A DNA stretch of 64,000 nt from Chryseobacterium carnipullorum (GTDB lineage Bacteria; Bacteroidota; Bacteroidia; Flavobacteriales; Weeksellaceae): positions 113,917 through 177,916 of the forward strand of contig NZ_FRCD01000014.1 in NCBI RefSeq assembly GCF_900142785.1, given 5' to 3'. The position numbers and the translations under genes are program-made. The notes beneath the pieces were generated by a model. The model was not told the DNA's origin, did no database searches, and saw nothing but the letters and a program-made list of their open reading frames with translations. Positions 26,424 to 35,086 of the stretch are shown in pieces (position 1 is the first letter of the stretch; the number at the start of each line of letters is the position of its first letter).

Positions 26424-27731
26424 ATGGAATTAGAATCAATTTATCAAAAACTGCAGATTCAGGATATGAATCAGATGCAGAAATCTACATATAAAACTAC
26501 GGAGAACAATACCGATGTTGTTTTGCTGTCTCCTACGGGTTCAGGGAAGACCCTTGCTTTTTTATTTCCGGTTCTTAGAAATCTGAAAAAAGAGAGTTCA
26601 GGAATTCAGGCACTTATTTTAGTTCCTGCAAGAGAGTTGGCATTACAGATTGAGCAGGTTTTCAAATCTATGGGGACAGATTTTAAAGTTTCTGTTTGTT
26701 ATGGCGGACATGATAAAAAAATTGAAGTCAATAATTTAATTGAGGCTCCAGCGGTTTTGATCGGAACTCCCGGAAGAGTTGCCTATCATTTAAGAAATGA
26801 CAATTTTGATCCTAAAACGATCAAGACTTTAGTTTTAGATGAATTTGATAAAGCTTTGGAATTAGGTTTTCATGAAGATATGGAATTCATTACCGGTTCT
26901 TTAAGAGGTCTGTCCCAAAGGATTCTGACTTCTGCAACTGCTATGGACGAAATTCCTACGTTCACAGGATTGAAAAATGAGAAGATCATTGATTTCTTAA
27001 AGTTAGGAGACGCAAAACCGGATATTCAATTGCGAAAAGTAATGACGATTTCTGAAGAAAAATTAGATACTTTGTTTCATTTGATCTGTAAAATAGGAAA
27101 TAAAAGAACACTGATTTTCTGTAACCACCGTGAAGCGGTAGACCGTATTTCTGACCTTCTGGCTGACAAAGGAATCGACAGAGAAACTTTCCATGGGGGA
27201 ATGGAACAGGACGAAAGAGAGCGTGCCTTACTGAAATTCAGAAATGACTCTGCAAGAATTTTGATTACTACCGATCTGGCTTCACGTGGACTTGACGTTC
27301 CTGAAGTGGAATCTATCGTCCATTATCAACTTCCCTCAAAAGAAGATGCCTTTATTCACAGAAATGGCCGTACAGCAAGAATGAATGCAAAAGGTTTCGC
27401 CTACCTGATCATGACTGAAGACGAAAATTTTCCATTCATTAAAAGCAATACACCGGAAGAAAGTGTTGCTGATTTTAATACAGTTCCTGAGAAAACACCT
27501 TTCCAGACCATCTATATCAGTGCGGGAAAAAAGGATAAAGTCAATAAAGTGGATATTGTAGGCTACCTTATCAAAAAAGGAGAATTACAAAAAGAAGATA
27601 TCGGAATTATTGAAGTGAAAGATACTACTTCATACGTTGCGGTTTCCAGAAATAAAGTGAGTTTTGTTTTGAAGAAATTAAGCACTGAAAAACTGAAAGG
27701 TAAAAAAGTAAAAATGGAAGTTGCCTATTAA
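26424..27731 (+). CDS. DbpA-like DEAD-box RNA helicase (motif II DEFD)
   Basis: A 435-residue ATP-dependent RNA helicase. Motifs in order: a short Q-motif region (about 8-20), motif I SPTGSGKT (36-43), Ia PARELALQ (68-75), Ib TPGR (115-118), motif II DEFD (139-142, not the usual DEAD), III SAT (about 171), IV-V with TDLASRGLD, and VI HRNGRTAR. A DbpA/CsdA-type RNA-binding domain ends the protein (about 365-435), which in DbpA recognises a 23S rRNA hairpin. A role in 50S assembly is therefore likely by homology. The gene is monocistronic, with an unusually close promoter box and a strong terminator. Confidence 0.92.
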   Translation: MELESIYQKLQIQDMNQMQKSTYKTTENNTDVVLLSPTGSGKTLAFLFPVLRNLKKESSGIQALILVPARELALQIEQVFKSMGTDFKVSVCYGGHDKKIEVNNLIEAPAVLIGTPGRVAYHLRNDNFDPKTIKTLVLDEFDKALELGFHEDMEFITGSLRGLSQRILTSATAMDEIPTFTGLKNEKIIDFLKLGDAKPDIQLRKVMTISEEKLDTLFHLICKIGNKRTLIFCNHREAVDRISDLLADKGIDRETFHGGMEQDERERALLKFRNDSARILITTDLASRGLDVPEVESIVHYQLPSKEDAFIHRNGRTARMNAKGFAYLIMTEDENFPFIKSNTPEESVADFNTVPEKTPFQTIYISAGKKDKVNKVDIVGYLIKKGELQKEDIGIIEVKDTTSYVAVSRNKVSFVLKKLSTEKLKGKKVKMEVAY

Positions 27732-27755
27732 TAATAAGCAAACCGTTAAAAATAC

Positions 27756-27786
27756 AAATAAGCCCAAAGCGGGCTTATTTTTTTAT
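27756..27786 (+). terminator. Terminator of the helicase gene, possibly bidirectional
   Basis: Perfect 10-bp stem AAATAAGCCC/GGGCTTATTT with loop AAAGC, then a T tract, between convergent genes. Confidence 0.9.
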
Positions 27787-27870
27787 ATCAAACATATACG
27801 TCATCTATTAAAATTCTGAAATAAAGCCATGATCAAATAGTGATTCAATTCAATCATGATTTCAGCAACC

Positions 27871-28764
27871 CTATTTCACTCCTCTTACTTTGGTTCGTAA
27901 CATATAAACAGATTTTGAGGCTGTAATGAATAATACATCATTATTTTCACCTCCAAAAGTCACATTGGAGGTCCATTCTTCCTCTATCGGAATATGATAC
28001 ATCTTTTTTCCTTTACGATTGAAAATATGCACACCCTTGCCTGTTAAATAAAGGTTTCCGTGTTTATCCAGAGTCATACCGTCTGAACCCATTTCACAGA
28101 ACAGTCTTCTTTCAGAAAGTTTTCCTTCGCCAAGGATATCGTATACGTAGGTTTTTCCTGCATCAATATCTGAAATATAGAGTTTCTTAAATATTTCACT
28201 TCCTACTATGCCGTTCGGCTGTGTAAAGGTTTCCAGTCTAACAGTCTTTCCTTCTTTGGTTCTGTAATAAAGGCCTTTATGGGCAATTTCCTGTTTAAAA
28301 TCTACCCAATAATCTCTTTCATACAAAGGATCTGTAAAATACATTCCACCGGATGAATCATTCCATACATCATTGGGCCCGTTGAGTCTTTTTCCTTCAA
28401 AACCTTTCAGAATAACTTCTATTTTTTTATCTTTTGAAATTTTCCAGATCTCGCCCTGATCATCGGAGCAGGTAATCAGATTTCCATCTTTATCGAAGTG
28501 GGTACCGTTTGCCCTGCCTGTTTTTCCTAAAAACTCTATCACCTTATTGGTTTTCCAGTCCCAGTAGTAGATCTTGTCGTTAGGCTGGTCAGTAAAATAA
28601 ACATTCCCTTGTTTATCCGAAGACGGTCCTTCTGTAAAAGTGAATCGGTCCGAAATCTTCTTCGGCTGTGCATCTTCATAAAACATTTTGTTGTAATTTA
28701 CTGATTGACAGTTTAGCAATGCGAAAACCAAACCAACCATGCTTATTCTGCATATATTTTTCAT
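27871..28764 (-). CDS. SMP-30/gluconolactonase family lipoprotein
   Basis: A 297-residue six-bladed beta-propeller of the SMP-30/gluconolactonase/LRE family. The N-terminus has a lipobox ending LLNCQS (Cys19), so it should be a lipoprotein. Metal-site positions typical of the family are visible: the glutamate of FTEGPSSD, the asparagine of NGPNDVW and the aspartate of GSDGMTLD. Members hydrolyse lactones or aryl esters; the exact substrate is unknown. No operon partner is evident. Confidence 0.88.
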   Translation of the reverse strand: MKNICRISMVGLVFALLNCQSVNYNKMFYEDAQPKKISDRFTFTEGPSSDKQGNVYFTDQPNDKIYYWDWKTNKVIEFLGKTGRANGTHFDKDGNLITCSDDQGEIWKISKDKKIEVILKGFEGKRLNGPNDVWNDSSGGMYFTDPLYERDYWVDFKQEIAHKGLYYRTKEGKTVRLETFTQPNGIVGSEIFKKLYISDIDAGKTYVYDILGEGKLSERRLFCEMGSDGMTLDKHGNLYLTGKGVHIFNRKGKKMYHIPIEEEWTSNVTFGGENNDVLFITASKSVYMLRTKVRGVK

Positions 28765-29033
28765 TCTTCACCTTTTAATGATGGCAAGTTACAACATCAC
28801 CTCTAAGAATCAAATATATTTTCTCACTTTGATGTATTAAAAGCAAAAACAACCAATGTCTCAATTGTCCTATTTTTGAAGCAGATGGTATTAGTTAAAA
28901 AACGGTTTTATCCTGACCTTTGCCATGGTAAGATCAATACTCCTTTTTCCTTTTTAAAACTGACTGAAAAAACAGTTTGATCCGCCCTCAAATATCACCT
29001 TAATACTTTTTTTAACTTAACAAAAGTACCGCA

Positions 29034-30476
29034 ATGAGTGCAGAATCCGGCAGCAGCAAATTTGTAGAAATAGAAAACGACACGTTTAGGAATTCAGTGG
29101 GAACAATGGATGAAACGGGGAAAAGAAAATGGGTCTTTCCCCGAAAACCTAAAGGAAAATATACCAACTACAGGAATTACGCGAGTTATCTTATGCTGGC
29201 TATATTTTTCGGACTGCCATTTGTAAAGATCAACGGTAATCCGTTTCTGCTAATTAATGTGATCGACAGGAGATTCTTTATTCTCGGACAACCTTTTTAT
29301 CTTCAGGATTTCTTTATCCTGGCGCTGGGAGCAGTAACCTCTGTAATCTTTGTGATGCTGTTCACGGTAGTTTTCGGAAGAATATTCTGCGGATGGCTTT
29401 GTCCGCAAACGCTTTTTATGGAAATGGTATTCCGAAAAATTGAATACTGGATTGAAGGTGACCGGAATAAACAAATGAAACTGGACAGACAGGAATGGGA
29501 TGCCGAAAAAATCAGAAAAAGGTTATTAAAATGGTCTGCCTTTGCATTCATTTCATTAACGATTGCCCATTTCATGTTCATGTACATTGTTGGTTACAAG
29601 GAAGTATTCCGGATCATGGCTGAAGGTCCTGAACATCATTCCATGAAATTTCTAGTCATGATATTTTTCACGATGACCTTCTACTTTGTTTTTGCATGGC
29701 TCCGCGAACAGGTCTGCACATTGGTGTGTCCATATGGAAGACTTCAGGGAGTACTGATTGATAAACAGACCATTAATGTATATTATGATTTCAAAAGAGG
29801 AGAAGGCCGCTCAAAATGGAGAAATAATGAAGACCGTAAAGCAGCAGGAAAAGGAGACTGCATCGACTGTCATCAGTGTGTTGTAGTCTGCCCTACCGGT
29901 ATTGATATCAGAAACGGACAGCAGCTGGAATGTGTCAACTGTACAGCCTGTATTGATGCCTGTGATGAGGTAATGGAAAAAGTGGGACTTCCAAAAGGAT
30001 TGGTGCGCTATGCTACGGAAGCCGAAATTGAAAATCAGGAAACTTTCAAATTTACCTCCAGAATGAAAGCTACCACTGTATTTCTTGCTTTACTGATCGG
30101 ATTTTTAGGATTCTTAATGTATGACCGCGGATCTATGGAAGCAAAATTTATCAAACCAGCAGGCTCTACCTTTTTTGTCAAAGACGGTAAGATAACGAAT
30201 ACTTTTATTTATACCCTTTTAAACAAATCCAACGAGAAAAAGATATTGACCATTAAAGTAATGACACCAACCAATGCAGAAATCACGTATTTTGGTTCAG
30301 AGAAAATCATATTAAAAGGTGATGAAATTCTGAAAGGAAATATCAATATCAGCTTCCCTGAAGAAGATATTAAGTTTTCGAAGCAAAATATGGTGATTGG
30401 CGTTTTTGATGAGAAGGGTGAAATGCTGGACTCGTTTGACACCACATTTGAAGGACCGTTTAAACTGACGCTGTAG
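29034..30476 (+). CDS. ccoG: Cytochrome c oxidase accessory protein CcoG (FixG)
   Basis: A 480-residue membrane protein with about five helices and 4Fe-4S ferredoxin-type clusters: GWLCPQTLFMEMVFRKIEYW in the membrane part, CTLVCPYGRLQG, then CIDCHQCVVVCP and CVNCTACIDACD (about 280-318), followed by an Ig-like C-terminal domain outside the membrane. CcoG helps to supply copper to cbb3-type oxidases, probably by cupric reduction. In Bacteroidota it is usually next to ccoNOP, ccoS and ccoH, but none of these flank it here, so the oxidase genes must lie outside the window. Confidence 0.95.
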   Translation: MSAESGSSKFVEIENDTFRNSVGTMDETGKRKWVFPRKPKGKYTNYRNYASYLMLAIFFGLPFVKINGNPFLLINVIDRRFFILGQPFYLQDFFILALGAVTSVIFVMLFTVVFGRIFCGWLCPQTLFMEMVFRKIEYWIEGDRNKQMKLDRQEWDAEKIRKRLLKWSAFAFISLTIAHFMFMYIVGYKEVFRIMAEGPEHHSMKFLVMIFFTMTFYFVFAWLREQVCTLVCPYGRLQGVLIDKQTINVYYDFKRGEGRSKWRNNEDRKAAGKGDCIDCHQCVVVCPTGIDIRNGQQLECVNCTACIDACDEVMEKVGLPKGLVRYATEAEIENQETFKFTSRMKATTVFLALLIGFLGFLMYDRGSMEAKFIKPAGSTFFVKDGKITNTFIYTLLNKSNEKKILTIKVMTPTNAEITYFGSEKIILKGDEILKGNINISFPEEDIKFSKQNMVIGVFDEKGEMLDSFDTTFEGPFKLTL

Positions 30477-30577
30477 GCAAGAGACAAGATTTGGAGATGT
30501 CAGATTTGAGACATGAGATAAGAGACTCCGGTAACTTCCATCTTCAGCCTTTCCTCTCCCATCTTTTTTAAATAATT

Positions 30578-31459
30578 TTAAACCTTGTATTTTCTCATAA
30601 ACTGAGTAGGAGTCATTCCGGAACTTTTCCGGAATACTCTTACAAAGTAGGAATATTCTTCGTATCCAAGTCTGAAAGCAATCTCCACGAGACTTTCATC
30701 CAGATACATCAGCATTCTTTTAGCTTCCAGCACTACTCTTTCGGTAATGACATCGGTCGCTGTTTTTTGAACAACTGTCTGAGCGATTCTGTTCAGATGC
30801 TTTGGAGTAATACCGAGTAAAGACGCATAATAAGAAATGGATTTTTGCTCATTAAAATATTGTTCTATAAGGTTTTCAAACTCCTGATAATGTTTAAAAT
30901 AAGAGAGACTCGCAGAGGAAGAACGTAGATCAATATCTTTTGAAAACAGTCTGGTAGCATTAATGAAAATCTGAGACATAAAAGAAAGGATCAGTCCTTC
31001 TTTCATCGCATTCTGAGACTGATGTTCTTTTCCCAATTCCTGAAATATCGTGTTGTTTTTTTCCAGCTCATCAGCATCAAGCTGCAATTTTCTGGGAAAA
31101 GAGACTGAACCGAAAAAAGGAAAATTCCGCAGTTTCTGGCTCACATAATGCATCTCATAAAACTCCTGTGAGCAGAAAAAAATATACCCGTCAATATCGT
31201 CAGAAAGTTCCCAGCTATGAATCTGCCCCGGAGACAGAAAGAAAAGACTTCCCTTAGAAACATCATATTTCTGAAAATCTATTTCATGAGTTCCTTTTCC
31301 TTTTGTAAAAAGAACAGCTGCATAGAAATCATGCCGGTGTGGCTTTTCAATATGCCGGTGTCCTACAACAAGATGTTCTTTCATATTATTGAAATAAAAA
31401 TCTGAGGTATTCCTGCCGGACTGGAAAAGCTCAATATGAAGGACAGAGATAGAATTCAT
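30578..31459 (-). CDS. AraC family transcriptional regulator
   Basis: A 293-residue regulator with an N-terminal cupin-like sensing domain (HRHIEKPHRHDFYAAVLF at about 33-50, with GSLFFLSPGQIHSWEL following) and a C-terminal AraC-type double helix-turn-helix (about 190-293; the last helix region VEIAFRLGYEEYSYFVRVFR followed by GMTPTQFMRKY). The ligand and targets are unknown. It is convergent with ccoG and isolated by gaps on both sides, so its targets cannot be inferred from neighbours. Confidence 0.92.
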   Translation of the reverse strand: MNSISVLHIELFQSGRNTSDFYFNNMKEHLVVGHRHIEKPHRHDFYAAVLFTKGKGTHEIDFQKYDVSKGSLFFLSPGQIHSWELSDDIDGYIFFCSQEFYEMHYVSQKLRNFPFFGSVSFPRKLQLDADELEKNNTIFQELGKEHQSQNAMKEGLILSFMSQIFINATRLFSKDIDLRSSSASLSYFKHYQEFENLIEQYFNEQKSISYYASLLGITPKHLNRIAQTVVQKTATDVITERVVLEAKRMLMYLDESLVEIAFRLGYEEYSYFVRVFRKSSGMTPTQFMRKYKV

Positions 31460-31530
31460 TACTGATAATAAAACAGATCTTAGTTAATGTATAAAAGTAC
31501 TGTAAAAAGAATCATAACGCAAATCTGCAT

Positions 31531-31558
31531 AAAAAAAGGACCTGCTTTCACAGGTCCT
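31531..31558 (-). terminator. Terminator of the 31580-34255 protease gene
   Basis: Perfect 8-bp stem AGGACCTG/CAGGTCCT; on the minus strand it is followed by a seven-T run. Confidence 0.85.
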
Positions 31559-31579
31559 GTATTCAGAAATTACAAGCTT

Positions 31580-34255
31580 TTATTTAATTACAAGCTTCGT
31601 GTTATAAGCTCCTTTTGAAGAGTTAATGCTGATGACATACACTCCTTTTGGAACGTTAACATTGAACTCTTTTGTATTGTTTCCTTCACTTTGATAAGCC
31701 GATGAAAACACCAATCTTCCACTGGCATCAAACATGCCTACTTTTACTTCTCCTTTTAAGTTTCTGGACTTAATGAAGAAGTTACCGTCACTTGGATTAG
31801 GATAAATTTTGATATCATCTGCCAGCGGAGAAACGGCATCCTGTACGCCTAAAGCCTGTGTCTGGCGGGTACATACCTGAAGGGACCATCCATTAATACT
31901 TCCAACATCGCCGGTGTAATTATCTGAGGCAAATAATTTCCATTGTCCCTGAGCCTGATGTCCCACAAAAATTCCTAGTGATTCATTAGACTTTACTTCT
32001 CCCTGAATTGGAGTAACACATACAGCAGCAGATCCCGCATCACTGAATGTCGCGGTGATATTATCCTGATTGGTGCATTGTCTGTTCCAAACAAGAGCTG
32101 ATGTACCCATAGGTCCCTCTATTCCTACTGATAAATCTTTAACATACGTATGAGTAATGGAAGGAATGACTTTAATTTTAGTAATAATTCCGGAATTGGT
32201 CACCATTAAAGGAGCCAAAACTTTTTGGGATGCAATACCAGCATTTCCGCCCGGACCGTCTTTAATAGCGACTGCCGGACCTTGATAATTGTAAGTTGTA
32301 CAGGTTTCTCCTGCTACGGTATAATCAATGACAAAGCTTGGACTCACTGTATAATAGATATTCCCAACGGCCTCCACAAGAATATAGGCATTGGCAGCAG
32401 TAGATCCGGAAGGAATGGTAATCTGCTCGCTACCGTCATTGGGAGTATTAGCTGCCACCGTTGTAAAGGTCTGTCCTCCGTCTGTAGATAATTTAATATT
32501 TACATTGGCAGTACTCACAGGCGCCTGATTTGTATTGGCAACATCCCATGTTACATTTAGTGCTGCTCCTGAAACTGCTGCCTGTCCAAAAGTTGGTGCA
32601 GTAACTTTAAACGGACCTGATGCTGAATTTACCGTTATAGCCATTGCATCTTTACCGGTCTGTGGTGCTGCAATATTATTGTTTCTAGCGGTCAGCATAA
32701 AATTTAGATTTCTTCCAACACCTGAAACAGTCTCCCAACGTGTAGTAAGTACACCAGCTAACACTTTATTAAAATCAGGAAAATATCTCACAGGAGTATT
32801 TACCGGATTCAAAGATCTGAATATAGGACCGGTAGGCTTGTTCATATAAGGGATTGAATTAGCGCCTGTCTGAGCAGAACCTGAATCCATTTCCTCCCAC
32901 GTATAGGTGTAAGAAGCAGTATTAGAATCTGTAGAAGTCCCTTTTAATACAAATGCTGTAGATTTAGGAATAATGTAGTCTGTGCCAGCATTTACATTGG
33001 GTGCTGGATCGGCAAAAGGAGTATTGGTCCCGCATGTGACGCTGTTTATTCTGGTTCTAATTTCGTCAACGCTGAAGCCGTGAAAATAATCGTCAGAATT
33101 GAATTGAACATCATAATTAACCGTTATTCCTGTATAAGCCATAATTGTGGATCCACTGCCGGGTTCCACTAGTGATGCGATATTACCTGACGCTGTATTG
33201 TAACTAAATGTATGGTTTGCGCCCAATTGATGTCCCATTTCATGAGCTACATAATCAATATCGAAAGTATCTCCTTCAGGAAAATTGCTGGCTGTCCATC
33301 CCTGAGCTTTTGTACCGTTATCACAAATATCCCCGGGTGCATATCCATTTCCGTCTTCTTTATCAAAAATATGGCCCATATCATAATTCTCAGAACCGAT
33401 AATACTGGTTATTGTTGTTTGAGCCTGTGGATTTTGCTCACCTGAAGCAGCATAGGGATCTGTTGCGGGATTTACATAGATAATCGCGTCATTATTGGCT
33501 ACCAGATTGAAATGTAGTGAAAGATCTTTTTCAAAAACACTGTTCATACGGGTTACGGAGGCATTCATAGCTGCAAGGACTACTGCTTTTTTTTGAGCTT
33601 CTGTGGCCGTGGCCGGAGTTCCGGTGGCCGTGAGGTGGTATTGTGCATATTCGCCAGTACATGTTATAGCAAGTCTGAACACATTAAAACCTGCTAATTT
33701 TTTATTTACAGCACTATTTTTTTTTTCAGAATCTTTCGCTCCTACCTTTTCTGGTGTAGCACATTCAAAAGATTCTTTGTCGTGACCTCTCCTCGCATTG
33801 GAATCGAAAACAGCATAGACTGCTCTGTCTTCGGTGTAAGGCTCAATGAATTCGGAAATACCGGATCTGGTGATCATGGATGAAAATCCTATTGGTGACA
33901 TACTGAATCTTAAATAAACAGAAGGATCATTGACTCCGGTGCCTACATATGATTTGATGTCCGGGTATTTTTCCTGAAGGGCCGGATCCATATTGGAAGA
34001 TTCCCAAACCTGAAACTTCTCAATTTTACCTCCGGCTGTTGGAAGAGACATGATCACTCCTTTTGATCCTGAAAAACGCTCAGGTGCATTTTTCAGTGTA
34101 AGTTTAAGTTGAGCTGCATCCAATGAATAAAGAGCTGCATACTCCAGCTTTTCCTGAGACGGCTTTACTTTTTGCGACCTCACTGTTGTTTTGGTCCATT
34201 GCGAATATCCTAAAAAAGGAATCAGCAGCATGGAAAGAAAGAAATAATTTTTCAT
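31580..34255 (-). CDS. T9SS-secreted reprolysin-like metalloprotease with P domain
   Basis: An 891-residue secreted zinc protease. Signal peptide (1-18), a propeptide-like region (about 20-185), and a metzincin catalytic domain (about 190-415) with the zinc motif HEMGHQLGANH (338-348) and the Met-turn region around STIMAYTGI. Ig/cadherin-like regions (about 420-650) follow, then a proprotein-convertase P domain (about 650-795) and a type A T9SS sorting domain (about 815-891; IYPNPSDGNFF, PKGVYVISI). It is a paralogue of 59092-61416, which lacks the P domain. It probably degrades extracellular protein. Confidence 0.93.
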   Translation of the reverse strand: MKNYFFLSMLLIPFLGYSQWTKTTVRSQKVKPSQEKLEYAALYSLDAAQLKLTLKNAPERFSGSKGVIMSLPTAGGKIEKFQVWESSNMDPALQEKYPDIKSYVGTGVNDPSVYLRFSMSPIGFSSMITRSGISEFIEPYTEDRAVYAVFDSNARRGHDKESFECATPEKVGAKDSEKKNSAVNKKLAGFNVFRLAITCTGEYAQYHLTATGTPATATEAQKKAVVLAAMNASVTRMNSVFEKDLSLHFNLVANNDAIIYVNPATDPYAASGEQNPQAQTTITSIIGSENYDMGHIFDKEDGNGYAPGDICDNGTKAQGWTASNFPEGDTFDIDYVAHEMGHQLGANHTFSYNTASGNIASLVEPGSGSTIMAYTGITVNYDVQFNSDDYFHGFSVDEIRTRINSVTCGTNTPFADPAPNVNAGTDYIIPKSTAFVLKGTSTDSNTASYTYTWEEMDSGSAQTGANSIPYMNKPTGPIFRSLNPVNTPVRYFPDFNKVLAGVLTTRWETVSGVGRNLNFMLTARNNNIAAPQTGKDAMAITVNSASGPFKVTAPTFGQAAVSGAALNVTWDVANTNQAPVSTANVNIKLSTDGGQTFTTVAANTPNDGSEQITIPSGSTAANAYILVEAVGNIYYTVSPSFVIDYTVAGETCTTYNYQGPAVAIKDGPGGNAGIASQKVLAPLMVTNSGIITKIKVIPSITHTYVKDLSVGIEGPMGTSALVWNRQCTNQDNITATFSDAGSAAVCVTPIQGEVKSNESLGIFVGHQAQGQWKLFASDNYTGDVGSINGWSLQVCTRQTQALGVQDAVSPLADDIKIYPNPSDGNFFIKSRNLKGEVKVGMFDASGRLVFSSAYQSEGNNTKEFNVNVPKGVYVISINSSKGAYNTKLVIK

Positions 34256-34492
34256 AAAAAAGTATTTTGATCTTTGCTAAATTAATAAAAAACAACCACA
34301 CAAAACACTCATTTTATGGCAATTACCCACCACCTATCGAAATAAATTGCGGGCATTCACTACATATTTAAATTTCATAAAAAAAAATACATCATATGTA
34401 TATAATTAAAGTATTTAATACTTCAATTATTCAACTTCATCTATTTTAATTTTAAAAAAGAATTTTATTCAGGACTAATTACCAGCGCATAT

Positions 34493-34524
34493 TTGTGTTA
34501 GAATTTAAAAAATTTTTATCTTTG
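34493..34524 (+). promoter_or_regulatory. Promoter of the MerR-type regulator gene
   Basis: TTG (34493-34495), 21-nt spacer, TATCTTTG (34517-34524). It overlaps the first codons of a longer open frame, showing that translation must start later, at 34543. The rest of the 287-bp gap 34256-34542 is plain AT-rich DNA. Confidence 0.82.
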
Positions 34525-34542
34525 GCTTTTAGGATTCATAGA

Positions 34543-34887
34543 ATGAAGATAAACTTAGCTGATAAACTGTATTATTCAATAGGAGAAGTTGCCAAAGCTT
34601 TTGATGTAAACACCTCATTAATACGTTACTGGGAGCAAGAGTTCCCTATCATCAAGCCTAAAAAGAACAAAAAGGGTAACCGCTACTTTACTCCTGAAGA
34701 CATCAAGAACCTGCAAATGATTTACCATTTGGTAAAAGAAAAAGGATATACCCTTGATGGAGCAAGAATTGCTTTGACCACCAACAGTAAAATTTCAGAA
34801 ACCGTTACCATTATTGACCGTCTTGAATTTATAAAAGCTGAACTTCAGAAACTGAAAGCTTCTCTAGCAGACAAAGATTCAGAATAA
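34543..34887 (+). CDS. MerR family transcriptional regulator
   Basis: A 114-residue protein with a single MerR-type winged helix-turn-helix at the N-terminus (YYSIGEVAKAFDVNTSLIRY, then WEQEFP and GNRYFTPEDIKNL) and a short helical tail. The short C-terminus lacks an effector domain or metal-binding cysteines, so this belongs to the small MerR group found throughout Bacteroidota, whose ligand is unknown. The start was moved 48 bases into the longer frame because the promoter occupies the upstream part. Only a terminator separates it from the helix-hairpin-helix gene downstream. Confidence 0.9.
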   Translation: MKINLADKLYYSIGEVAKAFDVNTSLIRYWEQEFPIIKPKKNKKGNRYFTPEDIKNLQMIYHLVKEKGYTLDGARIALTTNSKISETVTIIDRLEFIKAELQKLKASLADKDSE

Positions 34888-34903
34888 ATAGTACCCAATC
34901 ATA

Positions 34904-34935
34904 AAAAGCATCTTTAAGTGATGCTTTTGTTTTGG
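34904..34935 (+). terminator. Terminator of the MerR gene
   Basis: Perfect 9-bp stem AAAAGCATC/GATGCTTTT with loop TTTAAGT and a T-rich tail. Confidence 0.85.
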
Positions 34936-35086
34936 TTCAAATCCTTGGCCTGTATTCCTTCAAATAATTCTTAAAAAAAAGTATTCAAATGTAATTTAAA
35001 AATCATTTGAAAGAATTTGTTGTACAAAACAATTCCTTCTGCTTTTCACCATTGCTTCGGTTTATTTTTATTTATAAGTTTACTGT

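Noticed and set aside
34495..34542. N-terminal extension of the MerR regulator
   Set aside because: A complete promoter (TTG, 21 nt, TATCTTTG) overlaps this stretch, so it cannot be translated from that transcript.
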